Source of the DNA: JAFLCM01 sp964510955
Lineage (GTDB): Bacteria; Planctomycetota; Phycisphaerae; Phycisphaerales; UBA1924
NCBI GenBank assembly: GCA_964510955.1
Contig: CAZEDW010000019.1
Span: 1 to 64,000 of the forward strand
Length of the DNA: 64,000 nucleotides
Reading direction: 5' to 3'
Part shown: positions 33,712 through 42,857 of the stretch, one piece after another
Layout of the letters: each line of letters begins with the position of its first letter
Numbering within the stretch: position 1 is the stretch's first letter
Made by a program: the position numbers and the translations under genes
The notes under the pieces: generated by a model
Told to the model about the DNA's origin: nothing
What the model saw: only the letters and a program-made list of their open reading frames with translations
The model's database searches: none

Positions 33712-35391
33712 TCAGCGGATGACGGCGAGACTCACGCGTGAATCAAGCTCGGCCACCGGGCGCGCCACGAGGTCGTACCCGTCGGCGTCCACCACCGTGC
33801 AACGAACCAGCTCGCCCGGGGCGAGCTTCTCGCGGCTGGTGACGTAGGTCACGCTGTCGATGTCCGGCGCCTGGAAGTACGCGCGGCCTTTGTAGAGAGA
33901 ACCCTTGCCGCCGTAGGCCGCGGACGCTCCGGCGGTGTCACGGAGCGTGGCCTTCATCGGCTTGTCGATGAGCACGTCGAACTGCACGCCGGTCTCGGAG
34001 GGCCGGGCGGGGTCGAACTGCGACGCGAGAAACTTGGACTGCTCGAAGGCGATGCCCTGCTGAAGCTCCATCAGCTCGGTTTTCCGGCGGGCCTTCACCT
34101 CCGCGGGCACGGCGAGCGACGCGTCCTGCTCCATCGTGCCCGCGGGTGTGCCCGGCTCGGGCGAATACTCGAAGACGCCCATGGCCTCGAAAGCCATCTC
34201 GTCCACGAAGTCCATCAGCGCCTCGTGGTCGGCGTCGGTCTCGCCGGGGAAACCGGTGATGAACGTGGTGCGGATGGCCATGCCGGGGACCATCTCGCGG
34301 AGCTTGTGCAGGAGGTCGCGCTGGTGCCCCGAAGTTACGTTTCGGCGCATCGACTTGAGGATGCGGTCACTGGCGTGCTGCAGCGGGATGTCGATGTACT
34401 TGACGACGTGCGGCAGCTCCGCGATGGCGCGGATCATGTCGTCGTTGAAGGTGGTGGGGTAGGCGTACATGAGGCGCACCCAGCCCTTACCCGCGTTGGA
34501 TTGGACGGTGTCGTTGATGCTCCGCAGCAGCGCGGGCAGGCCGCCACCCTTTTTCTTGTCGAAGTTGAAGCCGAAGCCGATGTCGTCGCCGTAGCTGGTG
34601 GTGTCCTGCCCGATGAGGTTGAGCTCGAACGCCCCGTCTTCGATCAGCTCGCGGGCCTCGGCGGCGATTCTGTCCAGGGGCTTGGAGCGCATCTTGCCGC
34701 GGATGGACGGGATGGTGCAGAAGGCGCAGTTCTGGTTGCAGCCCTCGCTGACGCGGAGGTACGCGTAGTGGCGCGGCGTGAGGCGGAGACGCGCCGAGTC
34801 GTCTTCGAAATAGCCGATACCCTTGCCGTCCTTGCCGTTGACGGTCAGGCCGGTGACGTTCAGGCCGCGTTCGCCGGCGGCGGCGAGGGCGTTGCCGGCG
34901 ATCCAGTATCGCGGCTGGTCCGGGCTTGGAGCGATACTTTCCCGCTCGCCGGCATCGGTCTTCCCACGGACGGCGTGAACGATATGATCGCGGTCGAACA
35001 CGCCGATCATGGCGTCGATGCCGGGCGCCCAATCGAGCATCTTGGCCCGGTGACGCTGCACCAGGCAGCCCGCGACCACCACGCGCTTGACCTTGCCCTG
35101 CTCCTTCAGGCGTATGGCGTCCTTGATCACGCCGAGCGATTCGTCCTTGGAGGCCTCGAGAAAGCCGCAGGTGTTGACGACGATGGCGTCGGCGGGGTCC
35201 AGTTCCGTCTCTGGGTCGTGGGAGACGATGTCCAGGCCGTCCTGGGCCAGCAGGCCGAGCATCTTCTCCGAATCGACGAGGTTTTTCGGGCAGCCGAGGC
35301 TGACGAACGAGACCGTGCGGACGGCGTCCGGCGCCTGGGCGGTTCTCGCCGGGTTTTGGCGTGGCTTGGCGGGCATGGGGGTCGGGATCAT
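33712..35391 (-). CDS. rimO: Ribosomal protein S12 methylthiotransferase
   Basis: Radical-SAM enzyme that methylthiolates Asp of ribosomal protein S12. The N-terminal MTTase domain carries cluster cysteines C34 (SLGCPKNLVDSE), C75 (NTCGFLEASKDES) and C109 (VAGCLVQR). The radical SAM motif is CNQNCAFC at C218, C222 and C225, then IPSIRGKMRSK. The sequence ends in a TRAM domain (VARPVAELDSRV). SLGCPKNLVDSE is diagnostic for RimO over MiaB. At 559 residues it is ~110 longer than E. coli RimO, with extra loops near residues 153-200 (ERGLNVTGLTVNGKDG) and 270-285 (FGFNFDKKKGGG). It is convergent with the ankyrin gene and divergent from the tRNA-binding gene. Confidence 0.93.
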   Translation of the reverse strand: MIPTPMPAKPRQNPARTAQAPDAVRTVSFVSLGCPKNLVDSEKMLGLLAQDGLDIVSHDPETELDPADAIVVNTCGFLEASKDESLGVIKDAIRLKEQGKVKRVVVAGCLVQRHRAKMLDWAPGIDAMIGVFDRDHIVHAVRGKTDAGERESIAPSPDQPRYWIAGNALAAAGERGLNVTGLTVNGKDGKGIGYFEDDSARLRLTPRHYAYLRVSEGCNQNCAFCTIPSIRGKMRSKPLDRIAAEARELIEDGAFELNLIGQDTTSYGDDIGFGFNFDKKKGGGLPALLRSINDTVQSNAGKGWVRLMYAYPTTFNDDMIRAIAELPHVVKYIDIPLQHASDRILKSMRRNVTSGHQRDLLHKLREMVPGMAIRTTFITGFPGETDADHEALMDFVDEMAFEAMGVFEYSPEPGTPAGTMEQDASLAVPAEVKARRKTELMELQQGIAFEQSKFLASQFDPARPSETGVQFDVLIDKPMKATLRDTAGASAAYGGKGSLYKGRAYFQAPDIDSVTYVTSREKLAPGELVRCTVVDADGYDLVARPVAELDSRVSLAVIR

Positions 35392-35473
35392 AGACCCGTG
35401 GCCTCATTTGACCCCGCGGTCCTCGCCTCGGGGGCCGCGACGCTAAACTGGTCGCCCTTTGCCCGGAACACCC

Positions 35474-35851
35474 ATGCCAGAACCCAAACCCCAGATCACG
35501 TTCGATGAGTTCGCCAAGGTCGACCTCCGCATCGCCAAGGTGCTGTCCTGCGATCCGCACCCGAACGCCGACAAGCTGTGGAAGCTGCAGCTCGACGATG
35601 GCTCCGGCACGCCCAGGCAGATCTGCGCTGGCATCCGCGAGCACTACGCCCCCGAGCAGCTTGTGGGCCGGTCGATCGTGATCGTGGCCAACCTCGCTCC
35701 ACGCGTGATCCGCGGCGAAGAATCGCGTGGCATGCTGCTGGCCGCGAGCGATGTGCCCAAGGACGCCGCCGCGACCGACCCGAATCTCAAACGCAACGTG
35801 GTGATCCTCGCGACAGAGCGTGAGATCGCGCCGGGCGCGATCGTGTCGTAG
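35474..35851 (+). CDS. Stand-alone tRNA-binding domain protein (MetG C-terminal/EMAPII-like)
   Basis: 125 residues from the ATG at 35474. Sequence TFDEFAKVDLRIAKVLSCDP, then HPNADKLWKLQLDDG, then ICAGIREHYAPEQLVGRSIV and NLAPRVIRGEESRGMLLAAS is the OB-fold tRNA-binding domain that ends MetG or stands alone (Trbp111, CsaA). Free copies bind tRNA elbows structure-specifically. A -10-like TAAACT precedes the gene. Whether it partners a MetG lacking this domain cannot be told here. Confidence 0.88.
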   Translation: MPEPKPQITFDEFAKVDLRIAKVLSCDPHPNADKLWKLQLDDGSGTPRQICAGIREHYAPEQLVGRSIVIVANLAPRVIRGEESRGMLLAASDVPKDAAATDPNLKRNVVILATEREIAPGAIVS

Positions 35852-35867
35852 CGCGGCCCGACGCGGC

Positions 35868-36275
35868 TCAGCCCGCGCGATCGTGCGCAACCGGCTTGGC
35901 GGTATCGCCCCAGGCCTTGAAACCGCCCTCCAGCGAGTACACCTTGGCGAATCCCATCTTCTTCAGCATGTCCCCGGCCAGGGCGGAGCGGTTTCCGCTG
36001 GCGCAGTAGAGCACGATGGGGGTCTCAAGCTCCTGATCCGAGACCGTGTGCCCGAAGGCGGACTTTTCGATGTCGCGTTCGAGTACGCCCCGGGGGATGA
36101 ACGCGGACCCCGGGATGTACCCGCGGGCTCGCTCGTCCGGCTCACGGATGTCGATGACCACCGGGCGCGGGTGCTCGCGGGCGTCCATCATGGCGGCCAG
36201 CTCGTCGGGGTCGAGCTCGGGAACCCGCTTCAGGGCGTCCTTGACGAGATCGGCCAGGTTCATCTTCAAAGGCAT
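35868..36275 (-). CDS. Rhodanese-domain protein
   Basis: 135 residues, a single rhodanese domain: ELAAMMDAREHPRPVVIDIR, EPDERARGYIPGSAFIPRGV and active-site loop VLYCASGNRSALAGDML with the persulfide-forming Cys, then GFAKVYSLEGGFKAWG. Such proteins carry sulfane sulfur. It lies convergent with the tRNA-binding gene; no sulfur-modification enzyme is adjacent except rimO, which is not obviously linked. Confidence 0.88.
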   Translation of the reverse strand: MPLKMNLADLVKDALKRVPELDPDELAAMMDAREHPRPVVIDIREPDERARGYIPGSAFIPRGVLERDIEKSAFGHTVSDQELETPIVLYCASGNRSALAGDMLKKMGFAKVYSLEGGFKAWGDTAKPVAHDRAG

Positions 36276-36387
36276 TGGGTATTCCAGTGCTTGCAGGCTT
36301 CGGGAGCGAGTCTACCGATTGGTCGGGAGGGGGTAGAAACGACAGTGATTTTCTGGTTTTGTTCGTACAACGCGCACAAGATTGCAC

Positions 36388-36416
36388 TTGGTGCGTGCTC
36401 CCTCGGGTGGTACGCT
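36388..36416 (+). promoter_or_regulatory. Promoter candidate before the 36490 secreted protein
   Basis: TTGGTG (36388-36393), a 17-nt spacer and TACGCT (36411-36416). The same arrangement, TTGGAT-17 nt-TACGCT, precedes the beta-propeller gene at 40700-40728. The distance to the start codon is about 73 nt. Confidence 0.4.
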
Positions 36417-36489
36417 TGGCGTGAGTGTTCGTTCCGACGCTCGTCGGCTCAGGAAACCGGCGCAGCACTGACATTGGGAGGAAATCGTC

Positions 36490-37746
36490 ATGAAGAACTG
36501 TCGTTTTGTTTGCGTTGCCGCGATGCTTGTCGCCGCGTGCGGGTCTGCCCGCGCGATTTCCGTCAACGTCGCCGCGAAAATCGGCGATACCTTCGGCGCG
36601 AGGACGGTCACCGGGGTTGGCCAGCCCTTCACCAACTCACAGGGGCAGGTCGGCTTTGTGATGATCATGAACGACGGGACGCGTTCGATCTATTACGGCA
36701 ACGGCGAGCTCTGGAACTCAAGCGCCGCCGCCCCCGACACGCTCACCGGCAGCGAAGACACCATGGGCATCAGCGATGCCGCCGGGTTCAACTACAGCCC
36801 GTCGTTCAACGGCAGCGACTCGGCCTACACGCACATCGGCAAGCTCCTGGCCGCGGGCGACCTCTTCCCGCCGAACGGCCAGTTTTCCAGCTTCAACAGC
36901 CGGACGCGCATGAGCGCCAACGGCACCGCGTGGTGGGTCGCCGGATGGACCGGCACCGCCGGCGGCAGCACCGTCGGGCGGGCGCTCGTCAAGGCCGACC
37001 CGACCAACCCCGGCTCGGTGACCTCCGTCCTGAAGGGCGGCGACGTGGTCTCGGGCGTGGCCGTGGCCGCGCAGGGCATCGGCTTTGCCTACGACATCAA
37101 TGACAACGCGACCCACTGGGTCAACAACGTGACCCTCTCTGGCGTCCCCACGACGTCCGACACCGCGATCGTGGTTGACGGCGTCATCGTCGCCCGTGAG
37201 GGGGACCCCACCGGCTTCGGCGCCAACTGGCAGAACTGGCGCTTCGTGGGAATCAACAACTCGGGCAACTACACCATCATCGGTGACGACAGCTCCGCCG
37301 CCGACGACTTCGTGACCTTCAACAGCGGCATCGCCGTGCGTCAGGGGCAGGTGCTGGCCGGCCTGACCCTCGGCGCCACCGTGGACATGGTCAGCATCAA
37401 CAACAACAACCAGATCGCCATGATCTGGGACCTGGCCGCCGGCGGCGAGGGGCTCTTCCTCGGCGCAGGCGACGACCTCCTGAGCGCCCAGTTGATGCTC
37501 CGCACCGGTGACCTGCTTGACACCGACGGGGACACGATCCCTGACTACACGCTCACGGATTTCACGGCCTCGGCGACGATCGCGCCGGGCCTGGACCTCG
37601 CCGACAGCGGCGGCGTGTGGGTCAACGCTTCCATCACGCCCATCGCCGGTGGCGCCGCCATCGAAGCGATCATCAACATTCCTGCCCCCGGGGCCGCCTC
37701 GACTCTGGCGCTGGTTGCCCTCGCCGGCGTCCGACGCCGCCGCTAG
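36490..37746 (+). CDS. Secreted protein with PAPG sorting tail
   Basis: 418 residues. The signal peptide is MKNCRFVCVAAMLVAACGSA. The body has a possible beta-propeller or sandwich pattern (GDTFGARTVTGVGQPFTNSQ, KGGDVVSGVAVAAQGIGFAY, LGATVDMVSINNNNQIAMIW), resembling the choice-of-anchor and NHL-like exported proteins of planctomycetes, with no catalytic motif. The C-terminus is IPAPGAASTLALVALAGVRR, a PEP-CTERM-like tail. GGGAGG stands 8 nt before the ATG. The gene carries its own promoter (36388) and terminator (37775), so it is a monocistronic unit. Confidence 0.8.
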   Translation: MKNCRFVCVAAMLVAACGSARAISVNVAAKIGDTFGARTVTGVGQPFTNSQGQVGFVMIMNDGTRSIYYGNGELWNSSAAAPDTLTGSEDTMGISDAAGFNYSPSFNGSDSAYTHIGKLLAAGDLFPPNGQFSSFNSRTRMSANGTAWWVAGWTGTAGGSTVGRALVKADPTNPGSVTSVLKGGDVVSGVAVAAQGIGFAYDINDNATHWVNNVTLSGVPTTSDTAIVVDGVIVAREGDPTGFGANWQNWRFVGINNSGNYTIIGDDSSAADDFVTFNSGIAVRQGQVLAGLTLGATVDMVSINNNNQIAMIWDLAAGGEGLFLGAGDDLLSAQLMLRTGDLLDTDGDTIPDYTLTDFTASATIAPGLDLADSGGVWVNASITPIAGGAAIEAIINIPAPGAASTLALVALAGVRRRR

Positions 37747-37774
37747 GTAATGCTGACGATTAAGCGAATCGCAC

Positions 37775-37810
37775 AGCGGGCCGCCGTGACCGGGCGGCCC
37801 GCTTTCTTTT
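37775..37810 (+). terminator. Intrinsic terminator after the 36490 gene
   Basis: A stem of 10 perfect pairs plus an A-T pair (GCGGGCCGCC / GGCGGCCCGC), 7-nt loop, and then TTTCTTTT at 37803-37810. It lies 29 nt after the stop codon on the plus strand. Confidence 0.9.
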
Positions 37811-37845
37811 CCGGCTGCAATGGGAGTGCTGTGAACGAGTACGGG

Positions 37846-38550
37846 CTATCGGCGGCGCCGAGCAGCCAGCACTGCACCGGCGATCCCGAGCACGGCGCCC
37901 GGACCCGGAGCCGGGCAGAACTCGACGCCCGACAGATAGATGAAGTACTCACCGCCGGCGCCCGGGAGACCCTCCCAGGTTTCGAGCGGGCTGCCGCCTC
38001 CGGCGCCGTCGGGACCGGAGACCTCGGTGGGCGAGCCGAAGGAGAACATCGGCGAGGCCACCGCGCTCAGGGGCATCCGTCCGGAGATGCTGACCACGAT
38101 CATGTAGCAGCCGGGGCCGGGGATTGTTTGTCCGGAGCCATCGTCGGCGGCGTTGGGCAGAAATGACGAGCGGTCGCCGCCGGGGCGGTCCTGGTTGGCC
38201 AGGAGCGCGTGCTCGTTCATGTCAAAGAGCCACAGCGTCGTGTCGAATCCGGTGAGAGAGCGCCCAAGGGGGTTCGGCGTCAGCCCTGAGTAGGTCTGTG
38301 CGCTGAAGGTGGAAGGGTCGCTGATGTTGACGAGGAAGGCGTCCTCGTAATCCGGATGGTCCACGCCGCGACCGAACGAGCCGGTCAGGTTGCCGTGGAT
38401 CTGCTGGATCGAGCCGACCCCGATCGGCGCGAACGCCGTCGAGAGTCGATTCCCCGCGCCCCCCGGCGGTTCATCGACCGCGGGACCGGCGAGGCACACG
38501 GGCGCGAACGCCCAGACGGATACGGCGGCAACTTGGATCAACGAGCGCAT
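37846..38550 (-). CDS. Secreted protein with PAPG sorting tail, paralogue of 10972-11682
   Basis: About 234 residues. The start at 38550 is chosen because GGGAG stands 9 nt before it; an ATG two codons earlier (38556) overlaps the likely ribosome site. The signal peptide is RSLIQVAAVSVWAFAPVCLA. The body matches the protein at 10972: VDHPDYEDAFLVNISDPSTF, then SGPDGAGGGSPLETW. The C-terminus is PAPGPGAVLGIAGAVLAARR. The two genes probably derive from one ancestor and may be matrix or envelope proteins. Confidence 0.78.
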   Translation of the reverse strand: MRSLIQVAAVSVWAFAPVCLAGPAVDEPPGGAGNRLSTAFAPIGVGSIQQIHGNLTGSFGRGVDHPDYEDAFLVNISDPSTFSAQTYSGLTPNPLGRSLTGFDTTLWLFDMNEHALLANQDRPGGDRSSFLPNAADDGSGQTIPGPGCYMIVVSISGRMPLSAVASPMFSFGSPTEVSGPDGAGGGSPLETWEGLPGAGGEYFIYLSGVEFCPAPGPGAVLGIAGAVLAARRRR

Positions 38551-38800
38551 TTCCATCTCCCTCGGTCCGTGCCGGCGGGACGCCAGCCAGAGCCTGCTTG
38601 AGAGACTCTACCCCAGCGACGGCCCCGAACAAGCACCAATTCGACGCTTCTGAGGGGAATCGGCCAATCTGGGGCGTCCGAAAACGCCGTGGGGCTGCGG
38701 CGGTAACGATTGCGGGTCGATGAGGGCCTACTCTTTGCCCCCCCGAACCTCCCGGGTAGCTGGAGATCCCGGCGGCCCTGAACCCTTCGAAAGCCTGCCC

Positions 38801-39862
38801 ATGAGCCCCCTGATGGATATCGCGGTTGTCGGCGCCACCGGTGCGGTGGGTCGGGAGTTTCTCAGCGTGCTGGAGCAGCGGCGTTTCCCGCACAGGCGGG
38901 TGCGTCTTCTCGCCTCGGAACGGTCGGCCGGGTCGTCGCTGCCGTTCGCGGGTCAGTCGCTGCGCGTCGAGGCGCTGGGCGAACGCTCCTTCGAGGGTGT
39001 CGGGGTCGCGCTGTTCTCGGCGGGGTCCGGGCCCTCCAAGCAGTTCGGGCCCGTCGCGGTGAAGGCCGGGGCGCTGGTGGTGGACAACTCGTCGGCGTTC
39101 CGCATGGACCCGTCGATCCCGCTGGTGGTGCCCGAGGTGAACCCGGAGGCGGTGCGATCGCTTCACCGCCCGGGCGCGACCCCGGTCGCGGGGATCATCG
39201 CCAACCCCAACTGCTCGACCATCATCATGCTCGTTGCGGTGAATCCCTTGCGGAAATCGTTCGGTGTTGAGCGGGTCGTCGTCAGCACCTACCAGGCCGC
39301 AAGCGGCGCCGGGGCCGCGGCGATGCAGGAGCTGCGCGACCAGGCCGCCGACGTGCTCGCCGGGCGCCCGGCGCGTCCCGTGATCTTCAAGGAGCCGTAC
39401 GCCTTCAACCTCTTCAGCCACAACTCGGCGCTCGACCCGGCGACGGGGCGGAACCTCGAAGAGCAGAAGATGGTGGACGAATCGCGCAAGATATGGAACG
39501 ACCCGAACGTGCGGATCACGGCGACGTGCATCCGCGTGCCGGTCATGCGGGCCCACGCCGAGTCGATCAACGTGACGCTGAAAGAGCCCGCGACCGAGCG
39601 CCAGGTGCGCGGGGCGCTGACGGGAGCGCCCGGCCTGGAGATTCTGGATGACCGCGCCGCCAATGCTTTCCCGACTCCCCTGAAAGCGTCGGGAAAAGAC
39701 GCGGTTTTGGTCGGGCGAATCCGGCCCGACGAGAGCCAGGAGACCTTCGGCTCCGGGCCCGAGGCCAGGCACAAGGGGTTCAACCTGTTCGTGTGCGGCG
39801 ACCAGCTCCGCAAGGGAGCGGCGCTGAACGCGGTGCAGATTGCCGAGCTGCTGATCGCGTGA
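38801..39862 (+). CDS. asd: Aspartate-semialdehyde dehydrogenase
   Basis: NADPH-dependent conversion of aspartyl phosphate to aspartate semialdehyde, at the branch to lysine, diaminopimelate, methionine and threonine. 353 residues from the ATG at 38801. Motifs: NADP-binding IAVVGATGAVGREFLSVLEQ, catalytic Cys138 in IIANPNCSTIIML, VSTYQAASGAGAAAMQEL, KEPYAFNLFSHNSALDP and general-base His in CIRVPVMRAHAESINV, and a C-terminal KGFNLFVCGDQLRKGAALNA. A complete, standard enzyme. It is divergent from a PAPG-tailed gene. Confidence 0.95.
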   Translation: MSPLMDIAVVGATGAVGREFLSVLEQRRFPHRRVRLLASERSAGSSLPFAGQSLRVEALGERSFEGVGVALFSAGSGPSKQFGPVAVKAGALVVDNSSAFRMDPSIPLVVPEVNPEAVRSLHRPGATPVAGIIANPNCSTIIMLVAVNPLRKSFGVERVVVSTYQAASGAGAAAMQELRDQAADVLAGRPARPVIFKEPYAFNLFSHNSALDPATGRNLEEQKMVDESRKIWNDPNVRITATCIRVPVMRAHAESINVTLKEPATERQVRGALTGAPGLEILDDRAANAFPTPLKASGKDAVLVGRIRPDESQETFGSGPEARHKGFNLFVCGDQLRKGAALNAVQIAELLIA

Positions 39863-39892
39863 CGATGCACGCCGGACCCGCAGCCAACGTGC

Positions 39893-40510
39893 TCATGTTG
39901 AGCGCCGGCGCCGGGACGACGCCAAGCCGAGGCCGCTCAGCAGCGCGAGACCCGATCCGGGCGCGGGTGTCGGAGGGTCGAACACGAAGTCGTCGCCCTC
40001 GATCACCATGTTGCCCTCGGACACCGAGCCGTGCAGCACCACGCGGGCGATGCCGGGGACCGAGATGAAGACCGGCGGGTCTTCACCGGGGTTGTACACG
40101 CCGGTGGACTCGACGATCGTCTGATTGATCCCGATCACGTTGTCGTTGACGTCGTACGCCGTCATGGTGTACAGCGTGTTGAACTGCGACGCGTCGGTGG
40201 GCGTGAAGCACACGAAGTCGGTCACCGCCGGCGTAAAGGTGCCGGGGATGACGAACCGCGCCTCGACGCTCGCGGGAGCGTGAACGTCTTCGGTGTTGAA
40301 GAAGTACACGCTGTTGGTCGGCGAGATGGCGTTGGTGAACGCGCCGGGGCCGGCCACGAAAAGCGGCCCGCTGAACACCACGCCGATGCCGCGGTACTGA
40401 TCGGTGACCTGCGTGCCGTTCGCGAGATCGTCGAACCCGGTGAGGTTCCGGGCCTCGGCGGAAGCGGCTGACAAGGCAACAACGGCGACGACGGCAAAGA
40501 TCGGTCTCAT
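39893..40510 (-). CDS. Secreted protein with PAPG sorting tail
   Basis: 205 residues with signal peptide MRPIFAVVAVVALSAASAEA. The start is supported by GAGGAG upstream. The body is beta-rich and unassigned (LTGFDDLANGTQVTDQYRGI, GIGVVFSGPLFVAGPGAFTN, FVIPGTFTPAVTDFVCFTPT). The C-terminus PAPGSGLALLSGLGLASSRR with RRST is PEP-CTERM-like. Not evidently a paralogue of the other PAPG proteins. The stop is 30 nt from asd, convergent. Confidence 0.75.
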   Translation of the reverse strand: MRPIFAVVAVVALSAASAEARNLTGFDDLANGTQVTDQYRGIGVVFSGPLFVAGPGAFTNAISPTNSVYFFNTEDVHAPASVEARFVIPGTFTPAVTDFVCFTPTDASQFNTLYTMTAYDVNDNVIGINQTIVESTGVYNPGEDPPVFISVPGIARVVLHGSVSEGNMVIEGDDFVFDPPTPAPGSGLALLSGLGLASSRRRRST

Positions 40511-40699
40511 GGCGAACTCCTCGCCCTACCCCCACTGGGGGCCGGGGCTCACTGTGCGTAGATACAGCGTACAGGTCACGGGGCGGGATTCAAGGGAAAA
40601 ACGGCCAGAATTCGCCTTGGAGCCTGCGCCGCGCCCGTTTTTCGACCCGCGGAGCCCCGCAAGGCTCTCTTGGTGAGAAGCGGGTTCGGCGAATTTCCA

Positions 40700-40728
40700 T
40701 TGGATTCCCCGGCCGCCGGAGGTACGCT
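40700..40728 (+). promoter_or_regulatory. Promoter candidate before the beta-propeller gene
   Basis: TTGGAT (40700-40705), 17-nt spacer and TACGCT (40723-40728); about 55 nt to the ATG at 40784. It matches the candidate at 36388-36416 in hexamers and spacing. Confidence 0.4.
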
Positions 40729-40783
40729 TCACGGATCCAAGTACCAGTCGCCGGGGTGGGGCCCATTCTGGAGATGCGTCGCC

Positions 40784-42100
40784 ATGAAGACATCCCGTGC
40801 CGCTTTGCCGATCCTGTTCGCCGCCGGAGCCGCTTTGCCGGCGTTGGGCCAGGCGTCGTTCCGTGCGGTGTTCGTGGGCAACAACGGCAACCTGGAGGGC
40901 TCGGTGACGACCTACCGGGTGAACGCCGATAACTCGGTGAGCTTCGTGGCCAAGTACATCACGGGCTCGCGCCCGAGCACTTCGATCCCCGAGCCGGGGT
41001 CAAACGTCGCGGCGGTCGCACTGCGGCCCGACGGCCGATTCCTCGCCGCCATCCACGCCACGGAAAGCACAACTTTTGAGCGCATCACCATGCTCAAGGT
41101 GAACGCCGACGGCACGCTCTCGCCGCCGGCGGGGCCAGGGTCGGGGCTGTTCACCACCCCCGATGCGCCACTCGACGGGGAATGGGTTGACAATCAGTAC
41201 CTCGCCGTGCTTCAGACCGGCACAGGAAACCTGCTCATCTACCGCTACAGCGACGCGCTCAACACGCTGGTCCTGACCGACATCAAGCCCACGGGCGGGT
41301 TCACCTCCACGCTGGCGATCCATCCTTCGCGACGGTTCATCGTGACGCAGGAGTCAACCGGCCGCAGCGTGCGGGTATTCGAGCTGAACGCGGCTACGGG
41401 CGTGATCACGCAGGTCGGTTCGGCGACGGCGTCCACCTACTCGCTCGGCGTCGGCGTGTCGCCCGACGGCACCCGGGCGTTCGGTGGCGGCGGGATCTCC
41501 GGCACGGGCACGAACGTCACGAGCTTCTCGATCAACCCTGTGACGGGCGCGATCGCGCTGGTGCCCGGCTCGCCCTTCACGTCTCCGGGCGCTTCGCCCA
41601 AGCAGGTGGTGGTCAGCAGCGACAATCTCTACGCCCTGGTGGCCCACGGGACCGACGCGACGATTCGCGTGCTCGCGATCGATCAGGGCACCGGCTCCCT
41701 CGCCGACACCGGTTTCAACTACGACATTGGCTTCCAGGGCAGCCTGGGCGAGCTGGCTGTCCAGGGAGCCCAGATGTTTGTGACCGACCGTGACACGATC
41801 AACGACGGCGTCCGCGGGCTGCGGTCGTTCACGGTCGGGGCCAACGGATCACTCACGGAGAACGGCACCATCGTCGACTCGACCGGCAGCACGCCGACCA
41901 GCATCCAGCCGTGGGCGCCGCCCCCGCCGCCCTGCGCCGGCGACATCAACGGCGACGGGCACACCAACACCAACGACCTCCTGATCCTGCTGGGCAACTT
42001 CGGCGCCGGCGTCCCGGCCAACACGGGGGGCGACTTGAATGGCGACGGCGTGGTGGGCACTCCCGACCTGCTCATCCTGCTCGGCGCTTTTGGGTGTTGA
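40784..42100 (+). CDS. Secreted lactonase-type beta-propeller with dockerin
   Basis: 438 residues from the ATG at 40784, with GGAG upstream. Signal peptide MKTSRAALPILFAAGAALPA. The repeats fit a 7-bladed propeller of the 6-phosphogluconolactonase (Pgl-like) family: AVALRPDGRFLAAIHATEST, LNALVLTDIKPTGG region, GVGVSPDGTRAFGGGG and KQVVVSSDNLYALVAHGTDA. Enzyme activity is not assured, because exported relatives often lack it. The C-terminus has two dockerin loops (GDINGDGHTNTNDLLILL and GDLNGDGVVGTPDLLILL). A promoter candidate lies at 40700. Confidence 0.8.
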   Translation: MKTSRAALPILFAAGAALPALGQASFRAVFVGNNGNLEGSVTTYRVNADNSVSFVAKYITGSRPSTSIPEPGSNVAAVALRPDGRFLAAIHATESTTFERITMLKVNADGTLSPPAGPGSGLFTTPDAPLDGEWVDNQYLAVLQTGTGNLLIYRYSDALNTLVLTDIKPTGGFTSTLAIHPSRRFIVTQESTGRSVRVFELNAATGVITQVGSATASTYSLGVGVSPDGTRAFGGGGISGTGTNVTSFSINPVTGAIALVPGSPFTSPGASPKQVVVSSDNLYALVAHGTDATIRVLAIDQGTGSLADTGFNYDIGFQGSLGELAVQGAQMFVTDRDTINDGVRGLRSFTVGANGSLTENGTIVDSTGSTPTSIQPWAPPPPPCAGDINGDGHTNTNDLLILLGNFGAGVPANTGGDLNGDGVVGTPDLLILLGAFGC

Positions 42101-42175
42101 GACGCGTTTCGTCGCTGACATTTGCACTGCTTTCATCCGGGCCGACCGACCCGTGGAGTTTGCTACGATCCGCGC

Positions 42176-42781
42176 ATGGCGATCGTGAACCAGACGCTCG
42201 GCGAGTTTCTCGATTCGGTGGCCTCGAAGACCCCCACTCCCGGGGGCGGCGCGGTCGCGGCGGCGGTGGGGGCGCTCTCCGCGGCGCTCGCCGGCATGGT
42301 CGTCGCCTATTCGGTCGGCAAGAAGTCGCTCAGCGAGCATCAGTCCAAACTGACCGAGGCGGTGGCGGTGCTCGCCCGGGCGCGCGGGCTGATGCTTGAG
42401 CTTGTCGAGGAGGACGAGCGGGCCTACGGGGCGGTGAACGAGCTTCTGAAACTCCCGGAGGGTGACGCCCGTCGAGTTGAGGAGTTGCCCCAGGCGGCTG
42501 CCGCGGCCACCCAGGCGCCGCTGGCCGTCATGGCCGCCGGGTGCGACCTGCTTCGACTCTTTGGCCGGCTGGCGCCTATCACGAACCGCCAGTTGCGGAG
42601 CGACCTGGGGATCGCGGCGGTGCTGGCCGAGGCGACCGTCAGGGCGGGCCGGTGGAACGTGTCCGTCAACGTGCCCCTCTTGCGGCAGCTCGGGCTGGAG
42701 GCGGGGGCCGAGACCGAGGCGGCGGAGCTGGTGGCTGCGGCGCACCGGCTGGCCCGCGAGGCCGAGGCGGCCTGCGCTTGA
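42176..42781 (+). CDS. Formiminotetrahydrofolate cyclodeaminase-like protein
   Basis: 201 residues from the ATG at 42176. Motif LGEFLDSVASKTPTPGGGAV is the FTCD cyclodeaminase signature; LVEEDERAYGAVNELLKL and RWNVSVNVPLL follow. In the histidine degradation pathway this enzyme releases ammonia from 5-formimino-THF to give methenyl-THF. The partner formiminotransferase is not in the window, and family members serve other one-carbon reactions, so substrate is uncertain. A possible -10 TACGAT lies just before the start. Confidence 0.85.
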   Translation: MAIVNQTLGEFLDSVASKTPTPGGGAVAAAVGALSAALAGMVVAYSVGKKSLSEHQSKLTEAVAVLARARGLMLELVEEDERAYGAVNELLKLPEGDARRVEELPQAAAAATQAPLAVMAAGCDLLRLFGRLAPITNRQLRSDLGIAAVLAEATVRAGRWNVSVNVPLLRQLGLEAGAETEAAELVAAAHRLAREAEAACA

Positions 42782-42857
42782 TCTCAATCGCCCGGATTCA
42801 CGGACCCGGCCGCCCGACTGAAAGGGATACACAAGTGCCTCCCGTTGTCGCGCCGAT

